Source of the DNA: Cristatella mucedo
Taxonomy: Eukaryota; Bryozoa; Phylactolaemata; Cristatellidae
Direction: 5' to 3'
DNA length: 64,000 nt
Assembly: GCA_009760855.2 (NCBI GenBank)
Contig: WPIO01000008.1
Location: forward strand, 12,538,001-12,602,000
Shown: positions 29,270 to 40,204 of the stretch, piece by piece
How the letters are laid out: each line of letters starts with the position of its first letter
Position numbering within the stretch: the stretch's first letter is position 1
Translations under genes and position numbers: made by a program
The notes under the pieces: generated by a model
The model's database searches: none
The model's input: only the letters and a program-made list of their open reading frames with translations
What the model was told of the DNA's origin: nothing

Positions 29270-32200
29270 GTGTATGGTCTTCTCTGGCAACCTCGCTGCT
29301 CTCGACTGTGCATCGGCTCGCTTATCTGAGAAAGCCTCAGTTTGGTAGTCTCTGTTAACGATATCACCATGTTACAGATGGCACAGATGCACCTTCGTTC
29401 TCACGGAAACTGGTCACCTTTAGTGATGTGAGGGAATACTGCGACAGCTTGGATAAAGCGAGCCTACCGGTACCGTCCGCCAGTCAGCGCTTGTCATTCC
29501 TGCAGTGTTGCCTTTGGGAATGTTTAGGTTTCACCTAAAGGATGTTTGCAACTGTAAATGTAGCATGCATCGACAATCAGTTTGGTCAAAGAGGAGTGTT
29601 TTTGCGTACCAGCTTCTGTTTGCTGGCTCTCAATCGATCCGAGCATTTCTCAGACGTTATGTCTTGTCGTCAGGGAGTGGGAGGTGCTCTCTTGGTCTCT
29701 TTTTTTGGGAAGTAGGCACTTGCGTATTTGCAGTGCCGCGTGTGCAACGTTGATACGTAACGATGCCTGCTCGCCACGTTTGCATTGACGTATATTCAGG
29801 CTGTTCTACGTCTTGCTGCATTTCTGCTGCGGGCTCTTAATTTTTGGACTGCTGAGAAGTGTGCAGTCTGTCAGCGTAGGCCGTTTCCTGGTTTTAAACT
29901 CGTGAAAACATGGATGGAGGGTAGTCAATGTGTGTGTGTGTGCGTTGGCGCACGTGTGTGTGCATGAATATGCATATGTATATACTATGTGTTTGTATGT
30001 CTGTCTGTCTGGTCTGTCGGAGTGACCACGTGGTTAATTGTGGTCTCTCCTGACCGGACGCATGCTCGTTAGTCCATCACTGTTAGTCTAGGGCATAGCC
30101 AAGAGTTCCCTGAGCCTTTTAAGGTGCTGAGGTGCTAAAACTTGAACTTTCTAGAACTAACCAACGATAGCAAGCAGCTTTACCTTTTCTACTGTCTAGG
30201 ATTAAGAGTTCTGCAGTGAGCAATCATTTATTGCCCACTGAAAGCAGTGGTTATAGCCAGTGATAGCTTCTAAGGCTCTTCTGTGGCTTTAAAAATGAGG
30301 CTGTTGAATCAGCTGACTTTTTGGCTCGAGCCCCTCATCCTTCTCCTCCTTAAGCCAATGGCATTTGTCAGTGGGGTTTGTGGCTTTGCAAATGGGCAGC
30401 TTGCTAGCCATTGGTTGGAAGCTCCCGATAGAGGTCGGCTACTCGAGGTCAGCCAGCGCAAGTGATGCCCAAGCGAGTGACAGTGGCCTAATCGACCGTG
30501 CCTCAATGGCTTCGGCATCCTCCCGGGCATTCCTCCTAACTACTCCCTGGCTTTATGGCTTGGTTGCTGGCACAGCTTGCAGCTGTACTGCAAGTTTCCA
30601 CTGTACAGGCGAACCGTCGCTTCGTAGCGTTTAACTGGAATTTGTGGTGGACGCAGCATGTTCTTTACTCGGTGTTCCTTACTGTGACTGTTAATTACTT
30701 CTGATTGTTTAGAGGAGAGAAGTTGCTGCCCCTCCGAGGAATGTCTTTAGCAAGCTGTACCGCTTACTTTTTGGACCGCCTGAACTACATCGAAACCTGA
30801 AAGATGAGCAAGAGCTCGTGCTGTGCCTGGCTTCGAGTGAGTACTACGCCTAGCATCTTCGTACGGATTCTACTGTCGGTACAGCAGCCGTGTCTGAAAA
30901 GTCTCCTCTGTGTCGTATTCGTGTACAGTGGAAGATTTAGCAATGCCTCGCGCAATGCATTTCGGTTGACTCTTTCGCCTAGCATTCGGCACGGCTCTTT
31001 AGCTGAGGCATGAGCACAATTTTGGCATAGCACCTAGATTGAGCTGCACATATTGACGTTCAAACCCTGTTTGACTGGTAAGTGCCATCTCCGTGCAGTG
31101 CCATTTGATGACGGGACGCCATTCCATTTCCACGTGCTGCAGACCATCTACAGGAAGTTGACTGGGTCGAGTATCGATTGCTCAAGATATGGAGCGCATT
31201 GGGAATGCATCGGCTTCCAAGGTAAGCCAAGGTCGCTCATCTCAGCCGTAGGGAAAAGCAGCAACTCGCCTCATCATGCCGCCTGACAGTGACTCATCGT
31301 CGGCGGCTGCGTTATCGTCCTGCTCGTTCATGTCAGTGGTTATCCTGAAAGAGTGCAGCGTTTTGGTGAACTAATGTCATTCGGTCATGATGCTGGTACT
31401 GTTGCAGCTTAGGAGCTGCTTGGCCCATCCAAACTCAGCATCGTAAGTCACGATAAGTCCAATGTCCACTGCATATGTAATGTGTGCCATGCACTAACTG
31501 CTCACAGTGTGTATCTTGAACATTTCAAATGAGCTTTGATGATGATGATGATGATTATGAGCTTTGCTTTATAAGCTGGGTTTATGTGGCCTCACATCTC
31601 ACGTATTTGCTGCCTACATTTTTCTGTCCACGAGTACGAGCAGGATGGTCTCCTACAAGCTTCACCCATTGAAGTATGACAAAGAGCAATGCTAATGCAT
31701 GCATGCACGATAACATAACCTTAGGTTAGAGGTGACATGCCGAGTGTCAGCATGTAGAATATGGCTAGTGGTAGCATGCACAGTGTTAGCACTCATAAGC
31801 ACACAAATGACGAACCACAACACCCACTAAATGCCATGATAAGCTTGTGTGTTTAAGCTCCTTTTTAAATGTCATCAAGTTGGGGTGATGGCATGACGTC
31901 AGTCAGGAGTGAGTTCAAGGCTTTGAGAACATACAAACTGAAAGCATGGCCTCCAAAAGAACCGTATGTAATTTGAGCTCTAGGAATGAACAGGCATAAG
32001 GATTTTGCTACACAAATAATTGTTTTTGCTATGTTATGCTAGGCATTGTCAGTCGTACCTCACTGTATCCCATAAGCACGTTTTTTTTTAGTATGCCTCG
32101 ATCAAAAATACTACAGTGCAATCGCCAGATATTGTTTTCTATGAGGGCATGGGTCCCTTCGGGATTATTCTGATTGGTCGCTAGGTGTCACTTTCCTAAG

Positions 32201-35200
32201 TCCTAGCCAAGATGTAAATATCCCTTCCACTTCCACTGCTTCCACACGTCCCAGCTAGGACGCCCCCTTCAGGCAACTTTGGCGGCAAGCTCGGAAGAAA
32301 TTCAGAAGGAAAAATTAAGAAGCCAATGTCATTTAAACCTGCTTGAAAGCATGTGGCCGAACAATGACCACATCCAAGCCAGCCGATTGTAGCCAGCAGC
32401 ACGCCCTCTTCCGGCACCATGACACCCTACTTTCTGGCTTAAGCCGGGCAGCTCCCTTCACCTTTGGCTGAGGTTAATAATAATAATAATAATAATGCAC
32501 TTGATAAAGTGCCCTCAGAGAACTTAATCTCTTTCTAGGCGCTTTACATTTGCTGCAAAGGGAAATGCAATTGAATGGTAAGTAAAATCATGCTTGAAAA
32601 ACAAACAAAATGAATAATATGGTTAAGGTGACATGCACAGGGTCAGCATGCAAATGTGGTTAGTGGCAGCATGCACAGTGTCAGCACGCATAAGCACATG
32701 AAGGACGAATCACAGGGACCCACTCAATGCTGTCCTAAATAGGTGTTTTTAAGTTCTTTTTAAATGTGGTCAGGTCAGGGGATGTTCTGACGCAGGTCGG
32801 GAGGGAGTTCCAGGCTTTGGGAGCATACGAACAGTGTGTGCCTCGTTTACGTTACAGAGCTATTGCCGTATTGGTATATGAGGGCACATGGGAAGGTTAA
32901 ATAGTGTTTTTCGCCGAGCTGGTTTGGTCTAGCAGTTAAGGTGCTCGCCCCGACTAAGGTCTGACTGAGGTCGTGGGCTCGAGCTCCGAGGCATATCTGA
33001 AGCGCCTGAATAGAGATTAAGTTCTCTTAGGGCGCTATATAAATGAATTATTATTATTATTTTTTTTAAGTAGGTCCGAATGTCTCCTTAGGCTTTGAAT
33101 TTTTGAGAAGTTTCCAAATGTAGGAATGTGTGTATTTTTATGAAAAGCACTTCCACTTTGAGAAAAATGCCTAATTGCTGGAAGTTTCTGTTCTATTTAA
33201 GGCAACCATTTTTTTCAAGAATAAAATGGAATGTTCTAGACGTTTTTATTTGCATCTGTGAGACGGCTGCAAGTGTGCAAAGCGATTAGATGCAAATCAG
33301 AGGTCCGTTGAAATGCAAATTGGTTTGCAGTGGGAAGTGGTAAAGGTAAAAAACTCGCACGAAAGTGAGCAGTGTGAAAGACGTCAAGTTTAAATGGCAT
33401 TGACTCGAGTAAGAAACCACCACCAGCTGAAGGTTTTGTAAAGAACTCTTCTGTACAAGGACAATGGCTGCAAAGCGGTTAGCAAAGCACTGAAAGGAGA
33501 ATAGATTCTTGGTAGCTTATTCAGTAGAGCACTGGCGTGGAGACCGGAAATTTTGGCGCTGCCCCGTACTCGAGGCAAGAATTTTCAGTTCTCGGTTTGT
33601 GTGCAGACGACGCTCGGTCGTTCTGAGTTTTTCCAGCGCTGCTATTTGGCTTGACATATAGCCCTGTCCGGCTGTAGGCAAAGCAATTCCTGGCTGAGGT
33701 CGCGGGCTCGAGCCCCGAGGCATATGTGAAGCGCCTGAATAGAGATTAAGTTCTCTTGGGATGCTATACAAATGAATTAAATATTTTTTCTTCCTAGTTG
33801 CTGTTTGCATAAGCTTACCATTATTTTGCAAATACAGCAGCATGTCAATTTCCGAGCTTGTATCCTGCCAATTTTTTAATTGCCCTGCTTATAGGCCCTA
33901 TGTCATGGGCCTTTGGGTCCTGTGTATTGGAGTTCTAGCTGAAAATGGCACGTCAATGTCGATTGGATGAGTCAATTAGAAAAAAAACGATACAAGTCCT
34001 TCACAGCATAGCTTGCCCGGTTGCTTGCTCTTGGTAGCTAGGCGTAGTCAGAAGCTGTTACCACCTACGGTTTAAGCTGCCTTAATTCAACTCTCGCTGC
34101 TGCTGCTGATGCTGATGCTGCTGGCCCAAGCAGCAGCAGTAGCAGCAGCAAGAGTTGGCTCATGTTGCAGTATCTGGCCTGGCACTTGCAAGGAATTTTG
34201 CTGCAAACCGTTACTGCCGAATTTTCACCTGATCGCTGACCAGAGGCCCTCGGTAGAACTTCGGCAATCGCATGCACTCACGACCCCCTAGATAATAAAG
34301 CATCATCATAAAAGGGTACATTTCTTGACGGGTTTCCAAAATTAATAGGATGGCTCATTTGGCATGCCAATAGCAATGGATATACGAAACGTCGTCACAA
34401 TACAGATAAGCCCTCTTTAAAATAAAGAAGAAAGAAACAAGGCGATTTTGGCCTAAAATGCCGTAGCACCCTGTAGTCAGAGATCGTCGAGACAATTATG
34501 CATATGCCAACAGTTGGTCTTGAGCAGGTCACATGATCTTTACCGTGCAATATTTTTCGGAGGCTGTCGCTTTTCTGTTAGTGTCTTAAAAGACTATTAT
34601 ATGTCTACTGTGCTATACATAGGCTAGCTAACTCAAGCTTGCCCTTGCTCGGCAGTGACAGCAGAAAGGTAGCCTAACTCGCAGTCATGAGGCATGAGCG
34701 GATGGTGGAGGTCGGGGAAAGGTCTGTACCATCGGAGCTGTAGGCTGAGCAAGCTCTATTCTCGGTTAGTTGGTCGTCCGCCTTGCTCAACTTCCCTTGT
34801 CGACAGCGCTCGTGGCAGTTGACGACTTTGTTTGGGCCATGTTTGTGCATGCTTCTATCGTGCCCTAGGTGTCCCACCCGTAGGTGCTGTGCGTGATCTA
34901 CCAGGCTGCTGCATGGCACCGATGGGCCAACTGACTCCCACCCTGTGCAAGACCCCACGAGGGGGTAGCAGGGTAAGCTGGCACGCTGCAATGTGTAGAC
35001 CGCACGAGCCTGGTCGCCATGATGAGGGGCAGAGGAGGGGCTACCTACGAACGGCAATGAATAGATTACGATCGTGGTTAGTTCGACCCGGGTCGTGCTG
35101 TCCAGTCCTGCTTCTTTTTTGCATGCTGCAAGTGGTTTGAAAGCCGCTAGGGTTCTTCTGCTGTTGTATTAATTAGGATGTTCACGTTTCGTTCAGGACA

Positions 35201-35255
35201 CTGCATACGCCTGTATGATGATGCTATGCTATGAGAACAAAATTAGTTTCATGCT

Positions 35256-35293
<38 letters not shown>

Positions 35294-37637
35294 ATAATTA
35301 TGCATACCTATGACCTTCTGAGCTGCTTTCAGTGCATCGGCGATGACCAGCAACAAGATGCATTGCCCACTGTAACTAGGCCATTTCCTGGCTCTACCCT
35401 CAGCTGTACAACGGCTACTCGTTAGCCTGTCTCGGCGTTCCAGGCAGCGATCCTGCGACGGACTTGAGAGGCGCTGGGCTGCTAGGTCTTGTCAATATGC
35501 TGTACTTCCTTGTGGAACCCAAGTACGCCAGGCTGTATCAGAAAATATTCGAGCTCTCCTGTCACGAAATCCAGGTAAGCCGACCTCTGCTCATCAGCGA
35601 ACGTGTGTTGCAGAAGGCCCGAACGATTGGCTGTCCGGTGCTGCCATTTCGAGCTGTTGACCACTTCGAGTGGCATTGTTGGCTCTTGATCCGTCCGGTT
35701 TCCCCTTCTCCTACCCCATTGCTGTGACGTCATTTAGAGGGAGCTGGCCGGAAAAATGGTAGATGCTTTAAGCGGGCATCAGAAAATCTACTGGCAGCAT
35801 TGCATATCATGGGGACGGAGGAGAGTGATAAGGGAGATGTTCCAGTCATCTGCTGCCGTGTGCCCTGCAAACGCCTGTCAGCCTGTCATCTCGTTTTCTC
35901 GTTTCTTAACCTAGAATTACCCGTTCTGCGTCGTGAGCATAAACCTGACGGGCATGGCTCTTCGGGCACTATGCCAGGACCTCTTGAATAAAGAGTGCAA
36001 CAAGCGTGGGTCGGTACTTCCAACCTTTAACGAGTTCTACGTGTGGGCTTTTTTGCGATGGCACGACGTTTGGAAAAGCGGAAACAAGACGATTGCCGAT
36101 GCCGGCCTCGTGATTAAAGGTACACCGCGGCTTACTTGCAAGCTGCTGCCCGTGAATCTGCCACCACCTATGTTGTAGAAGTGCCCAGGGGCGAAGGCAC
36201 TTGCTCGTCACGACCTGGGTCGTCGGTTCGTATCTTGCAGCCGGCGATTTTTTATTGCCAGTTGCAAGCGGCGGCAATAGCAGCTGAAATTTTTCTGTCG
36301 ATCTACAAATGAGGCCGTCAAATCATCTGACCGACCTTTATAACTTTTTGTATAATTCGGCTCTCCTTGTGGTAGCTGCTCTTTGCCTACGAAGCCCAAG
36401 AGCCTCGATCTGCAGAGGAGCGCAGCTTCGTATTGTGCTGTCGCACGTCGCGTGCCCCATTAGCCCGACGATCGCGACTGAAAGCAAAGAAGGGGAAGGT
36501 GTCAGCGGGCTGCAATCGGTGGCTGCAGGCCGAATGCGCTTTCTAGCCCCCCTCCGGGGGGGGGGGGCGTTGCAAAGGTATCGGGATGTTGTTGAGAAGG
36601 TCAGCAGCAGCAGGTGGTAGCGATGTTATCCAGCTCTTGGCTTGGGCTAGTCAATTATTAGCTTTGGATGAGCAGCAGTCGTGAATGGAATCCAAGCAAG
36701 TGTCGAATCGGAGCTTCCCGAAATGTCAGTCGGCCGCAGGTACTGCAGACATCAGCAGCCCATAGGCGGTGCTGCATGGGCAATGTGTGGGCTCTTCTGT
36801 CAATTTGCAAAAAGATATGCCATCTCTTCGACGGTCATTTGTGATGTACTGTAGACTATCTGCATGCTGATCTTTGCCAGCAAAAGAGCCAGAAATCAGA
36901 CAGTATAAGACAGAACTGCAGATCGAAATTGCAATCTCTCTTATACCTTATCTCCCCAACCAATCATATACAACACCTATGGGTGCTAGTGTGGTGGCAT
37001 CAGCTTTTAAACGATTATATTCTCCCTACATTCTAAATCGTTGATCTGTCTTCATCTTTAAGTGTCTTAAGCTAGTTTCTTCGTCAGACCATGTGATTGT
37101 CTTTGTATATGCATTAGGCATCAATGGAACACAGACAATTCCCCAAGAATGTTACGCGACGTTTTTGTTCTCTGCTAGCATATTGCTCCATTGTTAGGGC
37201 AGATTCTGGTCACGGGCAATAGACGACTTTTGGTTCGTCGAAATACTTTTTTTTCTGATTTTTCTCCATGTATATGGTTCCTTGTTGTATTCTGTGATTA
37301 TTAACGTTGGCCATAGATAAAATATATTATATCTTAATAACCTCTATTCTAAATGTGTGCTCAGGTATTGATAATTATAACAATCTGGACTTACCTCATG
37401 TTATGACGCATGCTCCTGATTGGGTCTAGCTAACTTGCTTGGACGTCATTCAATGTTGTAGAAGTAGAAGTGTACTGCCACGAGCATGTGCACGAGGCTT
37501 CTGCTGACCTACAAGCTCGCACAACTTTTGCTATACCGACTGTGCATTCTGAAGAGGCTGTCCCTTCCAGCAAATGTTGTAAGATCGGGCTCCGGCCAAA
37601 GTCATATCAAGTAATCGATGTAATCGATGTTACTTAG
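26563..37637 (+). CDS. ELMOD3: ELMO domain-containing protein 3-like ARL-family GAP, eight exons
   Basis: Exons: 26563 (start uncertain)-26719, 29378-29469, 30713-30836, 31099-31221, 35444-35574, 35915-36119 and 37462-37637, all phase-compatible; an earlier N-terminal exon probably exists. About 335 aa from the Met at 26563. The ELMO domain contains [11 protein letters not shown] spliced to [20 protein letters not shown], the GAP signature W-x3-GFQ-x3-P-x-TD-L-RG; the Arg of DLRG is the residue required for GAP activity in this family. Upstream [15 protein letters not shown] and [19 protein letters not shown], and downstream [20 protein letters not shown] and [19 protein letters not shown], match ELMOD3 better than ELMOD1/2 as I recall them. 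Family members act on ARL2-type small GTPases; ELMOD3 is linked to actin-rich hair-cell structures and cilia in vertebrates. The C-terminal tail after EVE does not resemble human ELMOD3. (Seven exons are listed; the eighth is the presumed 5' exon.). Confidence 0.9.
27151..27231. repeat. (CT)n microsatellite
   Basis: About 40 units followed by TTGTCTCTCTTTCT. In ELMOD3 intron. Confidence 0.96.
27590..27945 (+). mobile_element. LINE family B 3' end
   Basis: Matches 15345-15675 along its length (CTGCTACTTCC, GTGAGACAAATCCTGTTGGC, ACTTACAGACGGAGATACAT). In ELMOD3 intron. Confidence 0.7.
28405..29268 (+). mobile_element. LINE A copy with (TTA)n tail
   Basis: Coding from [20 protein letters not shown], with an in-frame stop (F*NSLLTG) and one frameshift near 28700, to FRTAFSGTL at 29007; 3' end and a tail of about 15 ATT units (29222-29269). 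Inserted about 110 bp before an ELMOD3 exon, same strand. Confidence 0.92.
29378..29469 (+). CDS. ELMOD3: ELMOD3 exon, FSD block
   Basis: Acceptor CATGTTACAG; encodes [20 protein letters not shown] and [10 protein letters not shown]. The donor CCG/GTACCG is weak but phase 0 matches the next exon. A LINE A copy ends only about 110 bp upstream of this acceptor. Confidence 0.75.
30205..30325 (+). mobile_element. SINE2 3' part
   Basis: CTGCAGTGAGCAATCATTTA, TTGCCCACTGAAAGCAGTGG and AAATGAGGCTGTTGAATCAG. Head missing. Confidence 0.65.
30713..30836 (+). CDS. ELMOD3: ELMOD3 exon, LFGPPELH block
   Basis: Acceptor GATTGTTTAG; donor TCGA/GTGAGT, phase 1. Encodes [41 protein letters not shown]. The leftover A plus TG of the next exon makes Met. 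Confidence 0.9.
31099..31221 (+). CDS. ELMOD3: ELMOD3 exon, start of ELMO domain
   Basis: Acceptor CTCCGTGCAG; donor CCAAG/GTAAGC, phase 1. Encodes [30 protein letters not shown] and [10 protein letters not shown]. Confidence 0.95.
31720..31975 (-). mobile_element. LINE A 3' remnant, old
   Basis: Order of GTGACATGC, GTCAGCATG, GTGGTAGCATGCACAGTG, AAGCACAC, GACGAACCACA and TTTTTAAATGTCATCA follows LINE A. Confidence 0.7.
32474..32835 (-). mobile_element. LINE A copy, only 360 bp of the 3' end
   Basis: Has the TTA tail at 32474-32495 (as TAATAA on plus) and the full 3' non-coding region, little diverged, ending abruptly after GGGAGCATACGAAC. Confidence 0.88.
32918..33062 (+). mobile_element. 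SINE1 copy, full length (tRNA-derived, LINE A tail)
   Basis: Head AGCTGGTTTGGTCTAGCAGT then TAAGGTGC (A-box-like), GGTCGTGGGCTCGAGCTCC (B-box-like), then TGAAGCGCCTGAATAGAGAT, TAAGTTCTCTTAGGGCGCTA, and (ATT)n. The tail matches the last 60 bp of LINE A. Confidence 0.85.
33692..33783 (+). mobile_element. SINE1 copy, 5'-truncated
   Basis: Starts at GGCTGAGGTCGCGGGCTCGA and runs to GCTATACAAATGAATTA. In the same ELMOD3 intron as the copy at 32918. Confidence 0.8.
35257..35287. repeat. (GA)n microsatellite, short
   Basis: About 15 units ending in a GGGGGGG run. Confidence 0.92.
35444..35574 (+). CDS. ELMOD3: ELMOD3 exon, catalytic Arg segment
   Basis: Acceptor GCGTTCCAG; donor ATCCAG/GTAAGC, phase 0. 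Encodes [20 protein letters not shown], then [20 protein letters not shown]. Contains the DLRG arginine of the ELMO GAP signature. Confidence 0.96.
35915..36119 (+). CDS. ELMOD3: ELMOD3 exon, C-terminal half of ELMO domain
   Basis: Acceptor CTTAACCTAG; donor AAAG/GTACAC, phase 1. Encodes [60 protein letters not shown] and ADAGLVIK. Confidence 0.95.
36185..36330 (+). mobile_element. SINE2 copy
   Basis: CTCGTCACGACCTGGGTCGT, a B-box GTCGGTTCGTATC, ATTGCCAGTTGCAAGCGGCG and CTACAAATGAGGCCGTCAAA. In the last ELMOD3 intron, 65 bp after an exon. Confidence 0.7.
37462..37637 (+). CDS. ELMOD3: ELMOD3 last exon
   Basis: Acceptor CAATGTTGTAG. Two bases AA complete Glu, giving [21 protein letters not shown] and a 57-residue tail to TAG at 37635. 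The K-E-V-E junction is what the family has at this place. The rest of the tail is not recognised. AATAAA at 38206 is a possible polyadenylation signal, about 570 bases on. Confidence 0.7.
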
Positions 37638-38287
37638 GTCAGCATACGTACGCATGTGGACAGTTTGAACCAATCTGTTTTGCAAACATGCCTTTGCTCT
37701 GATGATTAAATCGGTAAGGAAATGCATGCCGGTGATGATCAAGCAAAAGGCAAATAGTTTTACTCTTGGCTCAGTTTTTTTCTTGACCTTTTATGGATCA
37801 GGTACACATTTTTTTTCGTGGTGGTTACCTCTCTGTATTCACTAACTGCCAATGTTACAGCTGACTATCGCAGAGCATAAGCTCCAGTGCGTGCATCTCA
37901 TGTTTTGTTGCACTAGTTATACTATTGTGGCTACGTGTTCTACCTTTGTATTTTTCCACCTGTCTGTGTTGTCCTTAGTGCTGTAGAATTTTGTATATGA
38001 TGTTCTCAGGTGATGTTATTAGCGTGAGAAACATCGGAGTAGGTGCAGCTGTTTTCCTTGTTTTGAGGTATGAACATTCTTCTTCCCGAAACGACGCCAC
38101 TCCTTAGTGTCATTACTAGTGCCACATTTGCTTCCATCGCCGTTACTTCGTTTACAAATGTATGGTGCAGCAAGTTCAGTTTTGATGGTGGCAAGTTGAG
38201 ATATGAATAAATCTGTGAATAAGTTGGCCAATAAACTCATGATTGCCTGCTGAAGGAAAATCACAATGTGCCTGAATAGGGAGGTAT

Positions 38288-38503
38288 GGCATGCTTTATG
38301 CAAATCAAAGGAAATAAAATGCCGACGATGCATGCTGTTTTTATCTGAAATAATGCGGTATGCTTCTAGTCTTAATTGCCATTGCAAAATCTCCTGGCAT
38401 GCTTTATGCAAATCAAAGGAAATAAAATGCCGACGATGCATGCTGTTTTAATCTGAAATAATGCAGTATGCTTCTAGTCTTAATTGTCATTGCAAAATCT
38501 CCT
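38288..38503. repeat. 108-bp tandem duplication carrying ATGCAAAT
   Basis: GGCATGCTTTATGCAAATCA occurs at 38288 and 38396; the copies differ at a few bases (CTGTTTTT/CTGTTTTA, GCGG/GCAG, GCCA/GTCA). Each carries the octamer ATGCAAAT. About 650-860 bases after the ELMOD3 stop. Confidence 0.92.
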
Positions 38504-38564
38504 TGTTTTTAGGAATACAATAAAAATGTGTCACCTGATTCAACAGCATCATTTGTGTAGCTAC

Positions 38565-38690
38565 AGAAGACCCTATCATCATTGCCTGCACTAGGCAGGA
38601 AAGGATCGCCCACTGAAGGACTCGAACCCACGACTTGGGTCGTGAAGAGCAAGCACCTCACCCCAGTGTTTAGACCCACCGGCAAATTAA
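38565..38690 (-). mobile_element. SINE2 copy
   Basis: GGAAAGGATCGCCCACTGAA, ACTCGAACCCACGACTTGGG and GCAAGCACCTCACCCCAGTG on plus. Adjacent to SINE1 at 38692. Confidence 0.75.
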
Positions 38691-38691
38691 T

Positions 38692-38820
38692 TCGTATAGC
38701 ACCATTAAGAGAACTTAATCTCTATCTAGGTGCTTCACATACGCCGCAGGGTTCCAGCCCACCCACGATCTCAGTCATGTAAGGCTAGCACCTTAACCCC
38801 TTGGCCGAACCAATCTTGGC
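38692..38820 (-). mobile_element. SINE1 copy
   Basis: Reverse complement: head near 38815 (TTGGCCAAGGGGTTAAGGTG), B-box-like near 38755, tail GAGATTAAGTTCTCTTAATG at about 38705. It directly abuts a SINE2 copy in the same orientation. Confidence 0.75.
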
Positions 38821-38904
38821 AAGCAGGGTAAGGTTTGGCATGGAAAGGACGCTGGGTCATACAAATCTTATTTCTGCGCTGTTTTACCCTTGGGAGAATA
38901 TATA

Positions 38905-38907
<3 letters not shown>

Positions 38908-38949
<42 letters not shown>
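38908..38949. repeat. (TG)n microsatellite
   Basis: About 21 units followed by TATGTATGTAT. A shorter TG run lies at 29930-29965. Confidence 0.95.
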
Positions 38950-38959
<10 letters not shown>

Positions 38960-39317
38960 TAGTTACAGTAATTATAATGACCCATGCAACAAATTTGCAT
39001 CTATATATTATAGTGATAGTGCTAGAAGACCGAACAAACTCGAATAAAATGTCTACCCAACTGCATTTACATCTGAGTTACAGCCAAATAGAAAAATAGA
39101 ATGCATTTTCGGTCATTGGCTCCTCGTGATTCCTTCCGAGATGCACTTTCGGGGGGGGGGCGATAGGGTTTTGCCAATAAGACCAATTGCTAATATGACC
39201 ATGACCGAATCAGACTAAAAATAAATATCGCTTGGCATTCAGCCGGTTGCTAAGGGTGCTTGCACACACCGTAAGGTGTGTCTTGGATAGTTGAAAGTTA
39301 AATAGAATGCTATAATA

Positions 39318-39385
39318 ATAATAACGTATTTGTATAGAACCCTCAGAGAACTTCGTGTCTCTCTAGGCACTTAATATTTGCTGTT
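39318..39385 (-). mobile_element. LINE A or SINE1 tail fragment
   Basis: TAATAATAATA followed by CCCTCAGAGAACTTCGTGTC and CTAGGCACTTAATATTTGCTG. Too short to tell LINE from SINE. Confidence 0.5.
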
Positions 39386-40204
39386 AAATTTGACTGTTAC
39401 TACGATTTCACCATTGTAACCGCACTGTCTTGAATAACGAGTCGTCCTGAATGCCAGCACATATAGACTGGCCTTTCCGTCGTCTCTCTCGTAGGTTTTC
39501 TGGCCACAGCACCGCCACATTTATCGTGGTATACCCAGCTTAGCCGTCCGTTGGCGGCTGATGTGCAGCTCCTGGCTCGAGCTGCTTTTGCAGATATCCG
39601 GACCTTCGATCACTTTCTTTTGTGGGTGACATGTGCGCCATGGTGTAAGGCTTTTATAATTATCTTCTTGGCTATGCACCTACATGCAGATAAGCATTTG
39701 GCACGGCGAGGACTGCTGGGGGTCAATACTATTCCTAGTTTGCAAGCACTTCCCGGTGCGTTTTCAGCGGGAGATGGCTAGTTTGTGTTGCACATTATGT
39801 ATGCCTATGCTTGAAGTGGGCGGTCTGATGGCTTCGATTAGCCCTCGGCAGGGGCTCGGGCTTATCGAATGTATGCCAGTAAATGGTGGGTGCGTAGGGC
39901 CCAACTGATTTGTGTACTATTCCTTTATGTTCCACCGTGTTTCCCAATGGCTTGAGGCCTCATGCATATTCTTTTATCCTCTACCGGGACGGACACCTTT
40001 TCCATTTAGAGGAGCTCCGTGAATTTCGGCTCTGCCGATGGTAAGACCGGCCAGCCAATGCGTCGTCGTCTGTTCATACAGCAATGTCAGATCTGCAACG
40101 GGCACAGTGCTAATAGCTAGCTTTTCAATATGGTCGCCAGTGTATGCTTAAATTTACGTTAAACAAGCACGTTTTTAGTTATCTTTTTCAAATAGAGTTT
40201 CTCT

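Larger units (their letters stand above)
33070..35440. other. ELMOD3 intron, mostly unique
   Basis: Holds a SINE1 piece at 33692, a CAG/CTG-rich inverted stretch at 34094-34152 (GCTGCTGCTG facing CAGCAGCAG) and a short GA run. No exon was seen. Confidence 0.5.

Noticed and set aside
36520-36620. [16 protein letters not shown] as ELMOD3 C terminus
   Set aside because: No convincing acceptor; a G12 run sits in front; phase does not match.
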